Below, one piece after another: positions 6,109 through 12,016 of a DNA stretch of 12,016 nt (position 1 is its first letter; every line of letters starts with the position of its first letter). The notes under the pieces were generated by a model. It ran no database searches, had not been told where the DNA came from, and saw only the letters and a program-made list of their open reading frames with translations. This DNA is from JAICTV01 sp035634055. Lineage in GTDB: Bacteria; Planctomycetota; Phycisphaerae; Tepidisphaerales; Tepidisphaeraceae. The position numbers and the translations under genes were made by a program. Location: assembly GCA_035634055.1 (NCBI GenBank), contig DASQDR010000037.1, positions 1 to 12,016 of the forward strand, written 5' to 3'.

Positions 6109-6136
6109 GTGGCTATTGGTCAGTTGCTAGTGGTTA
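6109..6136. repeat. Left inverted arm of the CCACTGG-type heptamer repeat
   Basis: Four 7-bp units, GTGGCTA, TTGGTCA, GTTGCTA and GTGGTTA, begin 9 bp after the cysteine desulfurase stop. They are the reverse complement of the unit type found in the array at 6217-6279. The 16 bp at 6122-6137 pair with 6213-6228 with two mismatches. Confidence 0.75.
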
Positions 6137-6212
6137 GGAGGGAATGCGCGCGTCGGCGTTCCCAGCGATCAGGCGCGTCCTGACCCACGGACTGATCAAT
6201 GGCAACGGGTGA

Positions 6213-6298
6213 CTAACCACTGGCGACTAGCCACTGACCGCTGGCCACTGACCGCTGGCCACTGGCCACTGGCCACTGGCAACCGCAACTGACCACTG
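6213..6298. repeat. CCACTGG heptamer tandem array (right arm)
   Basis: Nine contiguous 7-bp units at 6217-6279 read CCACTGG, CGACTAG, CCACTGA, CCGCTGG, CCACTGA, CCGCTGG, then CCACTGG three times. Decayed units continue to CCACTG at 6293-6298. The reverse strand translates to the familiar spurious peptide type VASGQWPVASG. Together with 6109-6136 it can form an interrupted hairpin with roughly a 75-bp loop. It occupies the leader of the following membrane-protein gene. Confidence 0.9.
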
Positions 6299-6352
6299 CT
6301 CCCCTCCCGGCGACTGGACACGCTGTCGCCCTTCCTGCACACTCCGCCGCGA

Positions 6353-7393
6353 ATGGTGCTGGCCGCGGCGGCTTCGCCCGACATCGTGCTGCTGTTCGCC
6401 GCCGCGGGGCTGTTGCTCTACGTGGCGTCGCGCGCCGCGGTGGACGCGCTGACGGTGACCGCCGATCCCTCCCCTGGACGGATGGCGGTGGCGCAGTGGA
6501 TGCCCGTGGCGTGGCTGGCGCTGCTCGCCACCGGCGCGGGGCACGCGGAGGTGGGGATCGGCGTCGCGATGGCGACCAGCGTCGCGGCACTGGCGCTGAA
6601 CCTCGGGGTGCTGGTGCTGCTGGCGCCGCCGGAGAATCCCGATCCCTCGCCCGCTCCTGTGTCCGATCCCGATCCCGCGCCCGTTCCCGCCGGCCGCGCT
6701 TGGCCGTTCGTCATCCCCGCAGCGCTGCTCGCGCTGCTGGCAGGGTTCAGCGGGTTCCTCAACGTGCTGCACGCGCTGATGCTGCTGGTGCTCGGCGGGT
6801 GCGTGCTGGCGGTCTGGCAAAGCGGGCCGACGGACGACGCGGCCCCGCTGCCGCCGGCGCGGCGCCGGGTCCGGCCGGTGCAACTGCTGCTGGCGATCGC
6901 GTTGGCGGGCGTCGGGGCTTGGATCGGCTTCCAGGGAATCCTCATCGCCGACTCGCGCACGCGCGTCGCCACCGCGGGCCTGATCGCCGCCGCCGTCATG
7001 TCGCCGCTGCTGGTGCTGCCGGCGCTCGGGGCGGGCGCGGTGGCGTCCCAGAATGGGCGGACCGGCCACGTGATGGCGACGCTGGTCGGCATCACGCTGC
7101 TGAACCTGTGCCTGCTGCTGCCGGCCGTCGTGCTGCTCGGGGCGGCGCGGCAGTTGATCCTCGCCTGGCGCGGCGGAACGCGCGAGCTGGCAGAACTGCT
7201 TGCGGCAGTCCGGCCGATGCCGTTCCCGATCGGCGTGTGGCGCGTCGATACGGTCCTGCTGATCGTGCTCGGGCTGCTGCTGGTCCCGATCTCGCTCGGG
7301 CGGTGGTCGCTGAAGAAGGGGGAAGGAATCGCGCTGGCGCTGGGATACGTGGCCTACCTCCTCGTATCGACGGCGATCGCGGTGCGATTGTGA
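6353..7393 (+). CDS. Multi-pass membrane protein resembling a degenerate CaCA (Na+/Ca2+ exchanger-like) protein
   Basis: This 346-residue protein has about ten hydrophobic helices (near 9-26, 48-62, 68-92, 117-136, 138-155, 176-198, 206-228, 240-262, 298-315, 324-344). Two segments, residues 53-92 and 213-262, are laid out like the two alpha repeats of cation/Ca2+ exchangers. The ending ISLGRWSLKKGEGIALALGYVAYLL resembles the typical CaCA close (R-x-E-G-...-YxxYL). The usual G-T-S-x-P-E acidic signature is missing in both repeats: TGAGHAEVG keeps one Glu, and SPLLVLPALGAGAV has none. If the family call is right, ion transport may be lost or altered. A Pro/Asp-rich loop (92-116) separates the halves. 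No clear ribosome binding site or promoter is seen, so the start is the first ATG after the repeat array. Confidence 0.6.
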   Translation: MVLAAAASPDIVLLFAAAGLLLYVASRAAVDALTVTADPSPGRMAVAQWMPVAWLALLATGAGHAEVGIGVAMATSVAALALNLGVLVLLAPPENPDPSPAPVSDPDPAPVPAGRAWPFVIPAALLALLAGFSGFLNVLHALMLLVLGGCVLAVWQSGPTDDAAPLPPARRRVRPVQLLLAIALAGVGAWIGFQGILIADSRTRVATAGLIAAAVMSPLLVLPALGAGAVASQNGRTGHVMATLVGITLLNLCLLLPAVVLLGAARQLILAWRGGTRELAELLAAVRPMPFPIGVWRVDTVLLIVLGLLLVPISLGRWSLKKGEGIALALGYVAYLLVSTAIAVRL

Positions 7394-7466
7394 ATAACGT
7401 GTGTGCAACGTGTCGCCCGCTTCTGCCGGAATCGCCGGCCACGGCGGGTGGGGTGAAGATGCGAAC

Positions 7467-8363
7467 ATGAGCCTGGACGTTGAAGTGGAAGAAGCTGCGC
7501 GGATCGAGAAGAAGCCTTTCGAAGCCGAGACGTACGACGTCATGGGCGGCAGCGCGCGGTGGGAGACGAGGGTCCACGACCACGGGCTGGTCGCGCTGGT
7601 CGACGTGATGCCGCGGCTGGCGCCGGTCGGCAAGACCGCCGACTTCGCCATCGTGCAGGCCGCGCGGGTGAGCTACGGCGAGGGAACCAAGCAGGTGAAC
7701 GAGGACCGCGGGCTGATCCGCTACCTCGCCCGCCACCGCCACACCACGCCGTTCGAGATGGTGGAGTTCAAGTTCCACCACGTGATGCCGATCTTCATTG
7801 CCCGCCAGTGGATCCGCCACCGCACCGCCAACGTCAACGAGTACAGCGCCCGCTACAGCGTGGTGCGCGACCGTTTCTTCAAGCCGACGATGGAGAACGT
7901 CCGCCGGCAGTCGGCGAGCAACCGCCAGGGCGGCGACGAGCCCATGGACGTCACCACCGCGCAGGCGTTCCTCGACTACCTCGACGAGGTGGAGAAGAGC
8001 TACGAGCGCTACCAGGAGTTCCTCGACAAGGGCGTCGCCCGCGAGATCGCGCGCATCGCGCTGCCGGCCAGCGTCTACACCGAGTGGTACTGGAAGATCG
8101 ACCTGCACAACCTCTTCCACTTCCTGTCGCTGCGGATGGACCCGCACGCGCAGCAGGAGATCCGCGACTACGCTACGGCGATGTTCAAGCTGGTCCAGCC
8201 GATCATCCCGATCGCGGCCGAGGCGTTCATGGACTACCACGCCGGCTCGATGCACCTCACGCGCCTGGAGATCGAGGCCATCCGCAGCGGCCAACCTATT
8301 GCCACCGCGAACAAGCGCGAGGCGGCGGAGTGGGATGAGAAGAAGAAGCGGCTGGGGATGTAG
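7467..8363 (+). CDS. thyX: Flavin-dependent thymidylate synthase ThyX
   Basis: This 298-residue enzyme makes dTMP from dUMP using methylene-tetrahydrofolate and FAD/NAD(P)H. The ThyX signature RHRTANVNEYSARYS is at residues 117-131, where the classic form is RHRxxSxNExSxRY and Ala replaces the first Ser. Other family landmarks are ARVSYGEGTK, RHRHTTPFEMVEFKFH, RQWIRHR and LHNLFHFLSLRMDPHAQQEIRDYA. ATG 7467 is chosen because the upstream part of the frame (from 7401) is Gly/Ala filler. A weak GGGGTGAAG lies about 10 nt before it. The 73-bp gap to the membrane-protein gene on the same strand allows co-transcription. No ThyA gene is in the window. Confidence 0.95.
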   Translation: MSLDVEVEEAARIEKKPFEAETYDVMGGSARWETRVHDHGLVALVDVMPRLAPVGKTADFAIVQAARVSYGEGTKQVNEDRGLIRYLARHRHTTPFEMVEFKFHHVMPIFIARQWIRHRTANVNEYSARYSVVRDRFFKPTMENVRRQSASNRQGGDEPMDVTTAQAFLDYLDEVEKSYERYQEFLDKGVAREIARIALPASVYTEWYWKIDLHNLFHFLSLRMDPHAQQEIRDYATAMFKLVQPIIPIAAEAFMDYHAGSMHLTRLEIEAIRSGQPIATANKREAAEWDEKKKRLGM

Positions 8364-8537
8364 CCCGGTCCGCTGACCGAAATGCTCGCCTGTGCAGGGA
8401 CGCCATCGACAGCCTGGACAGCGCTCACGCCCGCGTATCGACATCGGGCTCGTGCTGCTCTAACCGGAGCGATTTCCTTCCGCGATCCTCCGGTACGCAC
8501 GCCCGTCACGCCGCCATCGAATTGATAGCAACGAGCC

Positions 8538-8580
8538 GGCCCGAGTCCCGCACTCCCCACGGGACTGGGGCCGCTTTTCG
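8538..8580 (+). terminator. Rho-independent terminator downstream of thyX
   Basis: GGCCC-g-AGTCCC (8538-8549) pairs with GGGACT-g-GGGCC (8561-8572): eleven base pairs with one G-G mismatch and an 11-nt loop, then GCTTTTCG. The T tract lies only on the + strand, so it serves plus-strand transcripts. It is the best terminator in the window. Confidence 0.7.
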
Positions 8581-8592
8581 TTCGCCGACCGC

Positions 8593-8614
8593 GCCCGGAC
8601 ACACGCGACCGGGC
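8593..8614. other. Perfect 6-bp GC hairpin without a T tract
   Basis: GCCCGG (8593-8598) pairs with CCGGGC (8609-8614) around a 10-nt loop, about 86 bp past the delta-60 stop on that gene's strand. It could stall polymerase or stabilise the 3' end, but the missing T tract makes intrinsic termination unlikely. Confidence 0.35.
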
Positions 8615-8699
8615 GGCAGCGATGCAGTGGAGCCGAGGGCGGCGCGAAGGGGGCGGCGTGACGGGGCGGGGTCGGCGCCGGCCGAGCTCGCGCGGGGGA

Positions 8700-10586
8700 T
8701 CACGCGCTGGCCAGTTCGTCCTCCAATTCCGCCATCAGCTCCTTTTTCGCGCCAGTGGGGTCATCGAAGTCAAACGCGCCGGCGAGCGTCAGCGACGAAA
8801 ACGCCGTCAGTCCCGCCGCGGTGGCCGCGGCTTCCGCGGCGTCGCCGGCGGACGTGGCGTCGTCGTCGCCGCCCGCGGATCCTTCGCCAACGCCGTCAGG
8901 CTGATCCGATGGCGGTGGCGCGGGCTCCTCGGGGATCTCGGCTTCCGGAGCGCTCGTGCTGTTGTCGCCGTTCAAGCGGACGACCATGAAATCGGCGTGG
9001 TCCTGCGACCATTGCATGCTGCCGGCGGAATTGCCCAGCTCGACCTGCCCGGCGACGAGGATGTCGCCGTCCGGCGCCAGCGCGATGCCGTACCCGCCGA
9101 GGAACGCGTTCCAGCGCGCGTCGCCTGTCTGGGTCATGGTGATCGATCGACCCTTGTGGCCGAAGGTGGTGTCGACCGTGCCGTCGCTGTTGAACTTGTG
9201 GACGTTAATGCCGCCGACCGCGTTGTCAGCGACGAGGATCTTGCCGTCGGCGTCGATGAGCATGTCGTAGGGGTAGCCGTCGAGGTGCCGCTGGAACGCG
9301 ATGCCGCCGTCACCGAACGAGCCGTCCAGCGATCCATCCGCATTGTAGCGGACCAGCACCATGCCGCCGTAACGGGTCTGCCCGCCGACGACGATCTTCC
9401 CGTCGGCCGCGAGGGCGACGCTGTATCCCTCCATCCACCCGTCCTCCTTCTTGTCGTGCAGCGTGATCAGCCCGTCATCGCCGAAGGTCCCGTCGCGCGA
9501 TCCGTCGGCGTTGAGGCGCACGACGGCCAGGCTCATCTTGTGCAGCTCGTGGTCGAACGCGAGCGTCCCGACGCCGACGATCTTGCCGTCGGGCTGGAGG
9601 ACCATGTCGTAGAGATTTTTGTTTCCGTCGGGCAGGGTGCGCTTGATGTCGGCCAAGCCGTGGGCGCCGAAGGTGGTGTCGGGCGTGCCGTCAGCGTTGA
9701 AGCGCCGGAAGTGGAAGGCGCCGTCGGCGGTGACGATCTTGCCCTCGGCCGTCACGCCGAGCGCCGACACCACGTGCGCCGACTGCGCCGCGTCTCGTGT
9801 CGGATCGAACGGCGGAGCGTGTACCACGGTGTCGGACGATCCGTACGTGTTGCCCCCGATGTTGCCTTGGTCAACGGCGACCGGCGCGGTGGGTGACTGG
9901 AGGATCGCGCCGCCGTCGCCGAAGTCGGTGTCGAGGGTTCCGTCCGGGTCGAGCTTGCGCACGCCGTGCCCGCCGACCAGGATTGTGCCGTCGTCGAGCA
10001 GCGCGATCGGCAGGTCGCCGCCGTGCCAGTGGCCGCTGTTCGCATCGGCGCCAAAGTTGGCAACGCCATTGTTGGCGAAGGACTTGTCAAGCGAGCCGTC
10101 GGCGTTGAGGCGGACGACGGTGATGGAGGTGACCTTCTCGCCGCCGCTGCCGCGCGCCTCGTCCGGCAGGCGCGGGCCGGACCAGCCGGCGACCAAAACC
10201 TTGCCGTCCTTCTGCACGGCAATGCTCTGCGCGCTGTCTTGATCGAACAAGTCGTGAACCGCGATGCCGCCGTCGCCGAAGGAGTGGTCCTTGATGTCCC
10301 GCTCGCCCGAGGGGTCGATTTGGACGGGGTGGACCGAGGCGTTGCCGTTGACAACGTCGAGCTGCATGCCGTTGGCGAGCAGCCAGCTCCCGTTAGTGGT
10401 GTGGTCGATCACCAGCGGGATCTCCGGGAGCTCCATTCCCGTGTCGGCGGAGCAGGAGATGCGCCGCTCCAGCCGCTCGATCCAGCACCCCTGCCGGCCG
10501 CGCCAGCGCCGGCGCAAAGGGCGGAGGCATTCCAGGGGAAGGAGGTCGGCGGCGGTGATGGCGCGCTGGCTGAAGGCGAGTTCCAT
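8700..10586 (-). CDS. Delta-60 repeat protein with planctomycete LEPR-XLL-like N-terminus
   Basis: This is a 628-residue, probably surface or secreted, protein. Seven delta-60 type units are visible, each a strand such as DGKILVAG followed by an (N)ADGSLDxxFGxxG turn. The FG-type turns lie near residues 103, 170, 222, 306, 368, 424 and 475, and an eighth unit is truncated near 535-540. Such repeats are expected to form a beta-propeller-like fold. Their function is unknown. There is no classical Sec signal. Instead, a basic RPLRRRWRGR (22-31) precedes IERLERRISCSA (36-47), a degenerate form of the planctomycete LEPR-XLL motif. The C-terminus (542-628) is acidic and Pro/Gly/Ala-rich and ends in a Lys/Glu helix. 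A purine stretch AAAGGGAAG before the ATG could serve as the ribosome binding site. The gene is divergent from an ECF sigma operon. Confidence 0.85.
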   Translation of the reverse strand: MELAFSQRAITAADLLPLECLRPLRRRWRGRQGCWIERLERRISCSADTGMELPEIPLVIDHTTNGSWLLANGMQLDVVNGNASVHPVQIDPSGERDIKDHSFGDGGIAVHDLFDQDSAQSIAVQKDGKVLVAGWSGPRLPDEARGSGGEKVTSITVVRLNADGSLDKSFANNGVANFGADANSGHWHGGDLPIALLDDGTILVGGHGVRKLDPDGTLDTDFGDGGAILQSPTAPVAVDQGNIGGNTYGSSDTVVHAPPFDPTRDAAQSAHVVSALGVTAEGKIVTADGAFHFRRFNADGTPDTTFGAHGLADIKRTLPDGNKNLYDMVLQPDGKIVGVGTLAFDHELHKMSLAVVRLNADGSRDGTFGDDGLITLHDKKEDGWMEGYSVALAADGKIVVGGQTRYGGMVLVRYNADGSLDGSFGDGGIAFQRHLDGYPYDMLIDADGKILVADNAVGGINVHKFNSDGTVDTTFGHKGRSITMTQTGDARWNAFLGGYGIALAPDGDILVAGQVELGNSAGSMQWSQDHADFMVVRLNGDNSTSAPEAEIPEEPAPPPSDQPDGVGEGSAGGDDDATSAGDAAEAAATAAGLTAFSSLTLAGAFDFDDPTGAKKELMAELEDELASA

Positions 10587-10696
10587 GGCGGCTTCCCTTT
10601 ACGGTTGAGCGACGTGGTCAAAACGTTAGAGGCGGGGCAGGGGAGGTTTATTCCATCCAGGACGCGGCGCCGGTGGAAATGTGCCGGTAGGGGAAG

Positions 10697-10726
10697 AGAA
10701 CCGCCGCTCGGAGGCTCTAAGTCTAT
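10697..10726 (+). promoter_or_regulatory. Possible ECF-type promoter upstream of the sigma gene
   Basis: AGAACC (10697-10702), an 18-nt spacer and GTCTAT (10721-10726) resemble ECF promoters of the GGAAC / GTCTA kind, about 50 bp before the sigma start. It would fit autoregulation by the encoded factor. Short motifs like this can occur by chance. Confidence 0.35.
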
Positions 10727-10734
10727 GAGGCCGG

Positions 10735-10740
10735 TATGAT
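10735..10740 (+). promoter_or_regulatory. Housekeeping-like -10 box TATGAT before the sigma gene
   Basis: TATGAT matches TATAAT at five of six positions and lies 36 nt before the TTG start, leaving room for the GGGAG ribosome binding site in a normal leader. The -35 position (AGGCTC) is poor. Confidence 0.4.
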
Positions 10741-10776
10741 GGGCGGTGGCCCTCGCCGCCGGCGGGAGAACGCTAA

Positions 10777-11379
10777 TTGGAGCCATCCGACGCCGACCTG
10801 CTCCGCGCCGCCGGGCGCGGGGACGCAGCCGCGTTCCACGCGCTGGTGGACCGCCATGCGACGGCGCTATTCCAGGTGGCGATCTCCTTCTCGCGGAACC
10901 GGGCCGACGCGGAAGACCTCGTGCAGGAGACGCTGATCGCGGCATACCGAGGGTCCAGCGGCTTCGCCGGGCGGTCGGCGGTGCGCACCTGGCTGGTACA
11001 GATCCTGGCCCGCAACGCATCGCGCGCGTGGCGGCGGGGGCGGCACCGGCGCGGCACGCTCTCGATCGACGCCGCCACCGCCGCCGGCGGCGACCACCAC
11101 GACGCCGCGCTGACCACCCCATCGGCCGCCGCCGGCGTCGACCATCGGATCGACACCGCCGACATCCTTCAGGGGCTCTCCGCGGTGCACCGCGAGGTGC
11201 TCGTTATGCGCGAGATCCTCGGGCTGAGCTACGACGAGATGGCGCGGGCGCTGTCGGTCCCGCGCGGCACCGTCGAGTCGCGGTTATCGCGGGCGCGGGC
11301 GGCATTTCGCGAGCGGCTGGAGGCTTCGGACCGCCGCCCGGAACGGCGACTTGATCACCGAGGGGAGGCGGGCCGATGA
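10777..11379 (+). CDS. ECF-type RNA polymerase sigma factor
   Basis: This 200-residue sigma-70 family factor has only regions 2 and 4. Sigma-2 spans residues 6-88 and includes the DAEDLVQETLIAAYRG core-binding helix and the WLVQILARNASRAWRR promoter-melting segment. Sigma-4 spans 128-181 and includes LSAVHREVLVMREILGLSYDEMARALSVPRGTVESRLSRAR, a helix-turn-helix that reads the -35. A Gly/Ala/His linker (93-127) joins them. Start TTG 10777 is set by homology beginning at once after it and by GGGAG eight bases upstream. There is no extra C-terminal domain, only an Arg/Glu tail. The stop overlaps the ATG of the zinc-finger anti-sigma gene (ATGA), so the two are translationally coupled and probably form a sensing pair. 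Confidence 0.92.
   Translation: MEPSDADLLRAAGRGDAAAFHALVDRHATALFQVAISFSRNRADAEDLVQETLIAAYRGSSGFAGRSAVRTWLVQILARNASRAWRRGRHRRGTLSIDAATAAGGDHHDAALTTPSAAAGVDHRIDTADILQGLSAVHREVLVMREILGLSYDEMARALSVPRGTVESRLSRARAAFRERLEASDRRPERRLDHRGEAGR
11359..11369 (+). promoter_or_regulatory. Strong ribosome binding site of the anti-sigma gene
   Basis: AGGGGAGGCGG precedes the ATG at 11376 by a standard 6-8 nt. It lies inside the end of the sigma gene. It contrasts with the leaderless first-in-unit genes elsewhere in the window. Confidence 0.6.
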
Positions 11380-11918
11380 ACGCGCCTTCCCACGAGGAGC
11401 AACACCTGCTGGCCGCCTACCACGATGACGAGCTGGACGCGGCCACCCGTGCACGGGTTGAGGCGCACGTCCGCCAGTGCGCGACGTGCGCGCGGGAGCT
11501 CGAATCGCTGCGCGACACGTCGCAACCCTTCCGGCCGCTGCGGGACGTTAACCTCACCCGTCGACAACTTGCCGCCCTGCACGCGGCCGTGGACGACGCG
11601 GCCGCCGACGACGCGCGATTCATGCGAACCGCCGCGACGCTGGCGGTCATCGCCGCTTCTGTCCTGCTCGTCAGCCTGGCGTGGCTGCGCGTGCTGACGC
11701 CCGCACCGACAGCGCCGGGCGCCGGCCCGGCCGGCGCGGTCGCGGCTTCGAATTGGTCCTCGCGCGAGCAGGCGTGGGAGCACGTCGCGGTGACGCTCCG
11801 CCCGGACCCGCTCACCCTGCCCATCACCGCCGATCCTGACCGGCAGCTCGCCGAGGGGTACGATGCGGCGCTGGCCGATTGGATGCTCCAGGGGCTTCAG
11901 CCGAGGGTAGAGCGATGA
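11376..11918 (+). CDS. Membrane anti-sigma factor with HX3CX2C zinc finger
   Basis: This 180-residue protein pairs with the ECF sigma factor whose gene overlaps its start. Residues 5-45 form a zf-HC2 type anti-sigma domain (LLAAYHDDELDAATRARVEAHVRQCATCARELE) with H31, C35 and C38 as the zinc ligands. It would bind and hold the sigma factor in the cytoplasm. A linker leads to one membrane helix at about 85-107 (TAATLAVIAASVLLVSLAWL). The C-terminal 70 residues would lie outside the membrane and may sense the signal or be cut. They show no domain I recognise. The stop overlaps the ATG of the following membrane protein, again as ATGA. Confidence 0.9.
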   Translation: MNAPSHEEQHLLAAYHDDELDAATRARVEAHVRQCATCARELESLRDTSQPFRPLRDVNLTRRQLAALHAAVDDAAADDARFMRTAATLAVIAASVLLVSLAWLRVLTPAPTAPGAGPAGAVAASNWSSREQAWEHVAVTLRPDPLTLPITADPDRQLAEGYDAALADWMLQGLQPRVER

Positions 11919-12016
11919 CCCGTCCGGGCAGGCAGGCGATGCTGGTCGGGTTGACGGCACTGGCGATCGCCGCCGGCGTGGTGGTGGGCATGGTGGCGGC
12001 GCGGCTGCCGGGCGTC
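11915..12016 (+). CDS. N-terminus of a membrane-anchored protein, third gene of the sigma operon (partial)
   Basis: ATG 11915 overlaps the anti-sigma stop, with GAGGGTAGAG just upstream as a ribosome binding site. The 34 codons before the window end give a short basic start (MTRPGRQ) and one hydrophobic helix (LVGLTALAIAAGVVVGMVAA), so a signal anchor or signal peptide. In many planctomycete sigma/anti-sigma operons the third gene encodes a CpxP/Spy-like periplasmic heavy-metal-sensor protein with such a start. That identity is a guess here. Confidence 0.65.
   Translation, partial: MTRPGRQAMLVGLTALAIAAGVVVGMVAARLPGV

Larger units (their letters stand above)
8364..8699. other. 336-bp convergent intergenic region
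   Basis: It lies between converging thyX and the delta-60 gene. Apart from two hairpins (8538-8580 and 8593-8614), nothing is recognisable. No protein-like ORF is seen, and no conserved RNA that I know. The thyX terminator is about 175 bp past the stop codon, which leaves room for a long 3' UTR or a small RNA at 8380-8580, but no promoter for one is evident. Confidence 0.5.
10587..10776. promoter_or_regulatory. Divergent promoter region between the delta-60 and sigma genes
   Basis: This 190-bp region must hold promoters for both directions. On the minus strand TTTTGACC (about 10616-10623) is a good -35-like element for the delta-60 gene, but no matching -10 is clear. On the plus strand two overlapping candidates are listed separately. 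Confidence 0.5.

Noticed and set aside
6109..6298. Insertion sequence
   Set aside because: Inverted arms are present, but the roughly 75-bp centre has no transposase and no target duplication is visible; a short-period repeat is the simpler reading.
8622..9896. 424-codon plus-strand ORF opposite the delta-60 gene
   Set aside because: Val/Asp/Arg-rich repeats mirror the delta-60 repeats on the other strand; there is no independent domain or start signal.

Overview
The window is very GC-rich bacterial chromosome, most likely from a planctomycete of the Phycisphaerae type. That placement is an inference. It rests on base composition, on a long delta-60 repeat protein whose N-terminus carries a degenerate LEPR-XLL-like motif (IERLERRISCSA), on an ECF sigma/anti-sigma pair beside it, on intergenic short-period repeats, and on long Ala/Pro-rich low-complexity coding stretches. 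No phage, transposase, CRISPR array or obvious defence locus is visible. The genes are mostly housekeeping.

Layout, left to right. The window opens with the Ala/Pro-rich C-terminal tail of an upstream gene (2-109), then a gene-poor stretch to about 409. A peroxiredoxin-like gene follows (410-1279). Next come a minus-strand tRNA with anticodon CAT (1336-1408) and an MFS transporter of Fsr-like appearance (1535-3124). A convergent intergenic region (3125-3570) holds a 21-bp tandem repeat, a GCCCCGC heptamer array and a possible terminator. A trans-polyprenyl diphosphate synthase lies on the minus strand (3571-4635). A divergent intergenic region (4636-4942) carries an imperfect inverted repeat and two TACAAT promoter elements. 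Then a group-I (NifS/IscS-type) cysteine desulfurase (4943-6100), a 7-bp CCACTGG-type repeat array in two inverted arms (6109-6298), a multi-pass membrane protein resembling a degenerate CaCA cation exchanger (6353-7393), and flavin-dependent thymidylate synthase ThyX (7467-8363). A convergent gap with a good hairpin terminator follows. The delta-60 repeat protein is on the minus strand (8700-10586), divergent from an ECF sigma factor (10777-11379). That sigma gene overlaps a zinc-finger anti-sigma gene (11376-11918), which overlaps a membrane-anchored protein cut off by the window end (11915-12016).

The most interesting cross-gene pattern concerns starts. Three first-in-unit genes (MFS, polyprenyl synthase, cysteine desulfurase) have an identical TACAAT box 6-12 nt before the start codon and no Shine-Dalgarno sequence, which implies leaderless or nearly leaderless mRNAs. 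The operon-internal anti-sigma gene instead has a strong purine-rich ribosome binding site and an ATGA overlap. The last three genes form a classic sigma / membrane anti-sigma / envelope-protein cassette. The divergent delta-60 surface protein is a reasonable candidate target, although nothing in the sequence proves it.
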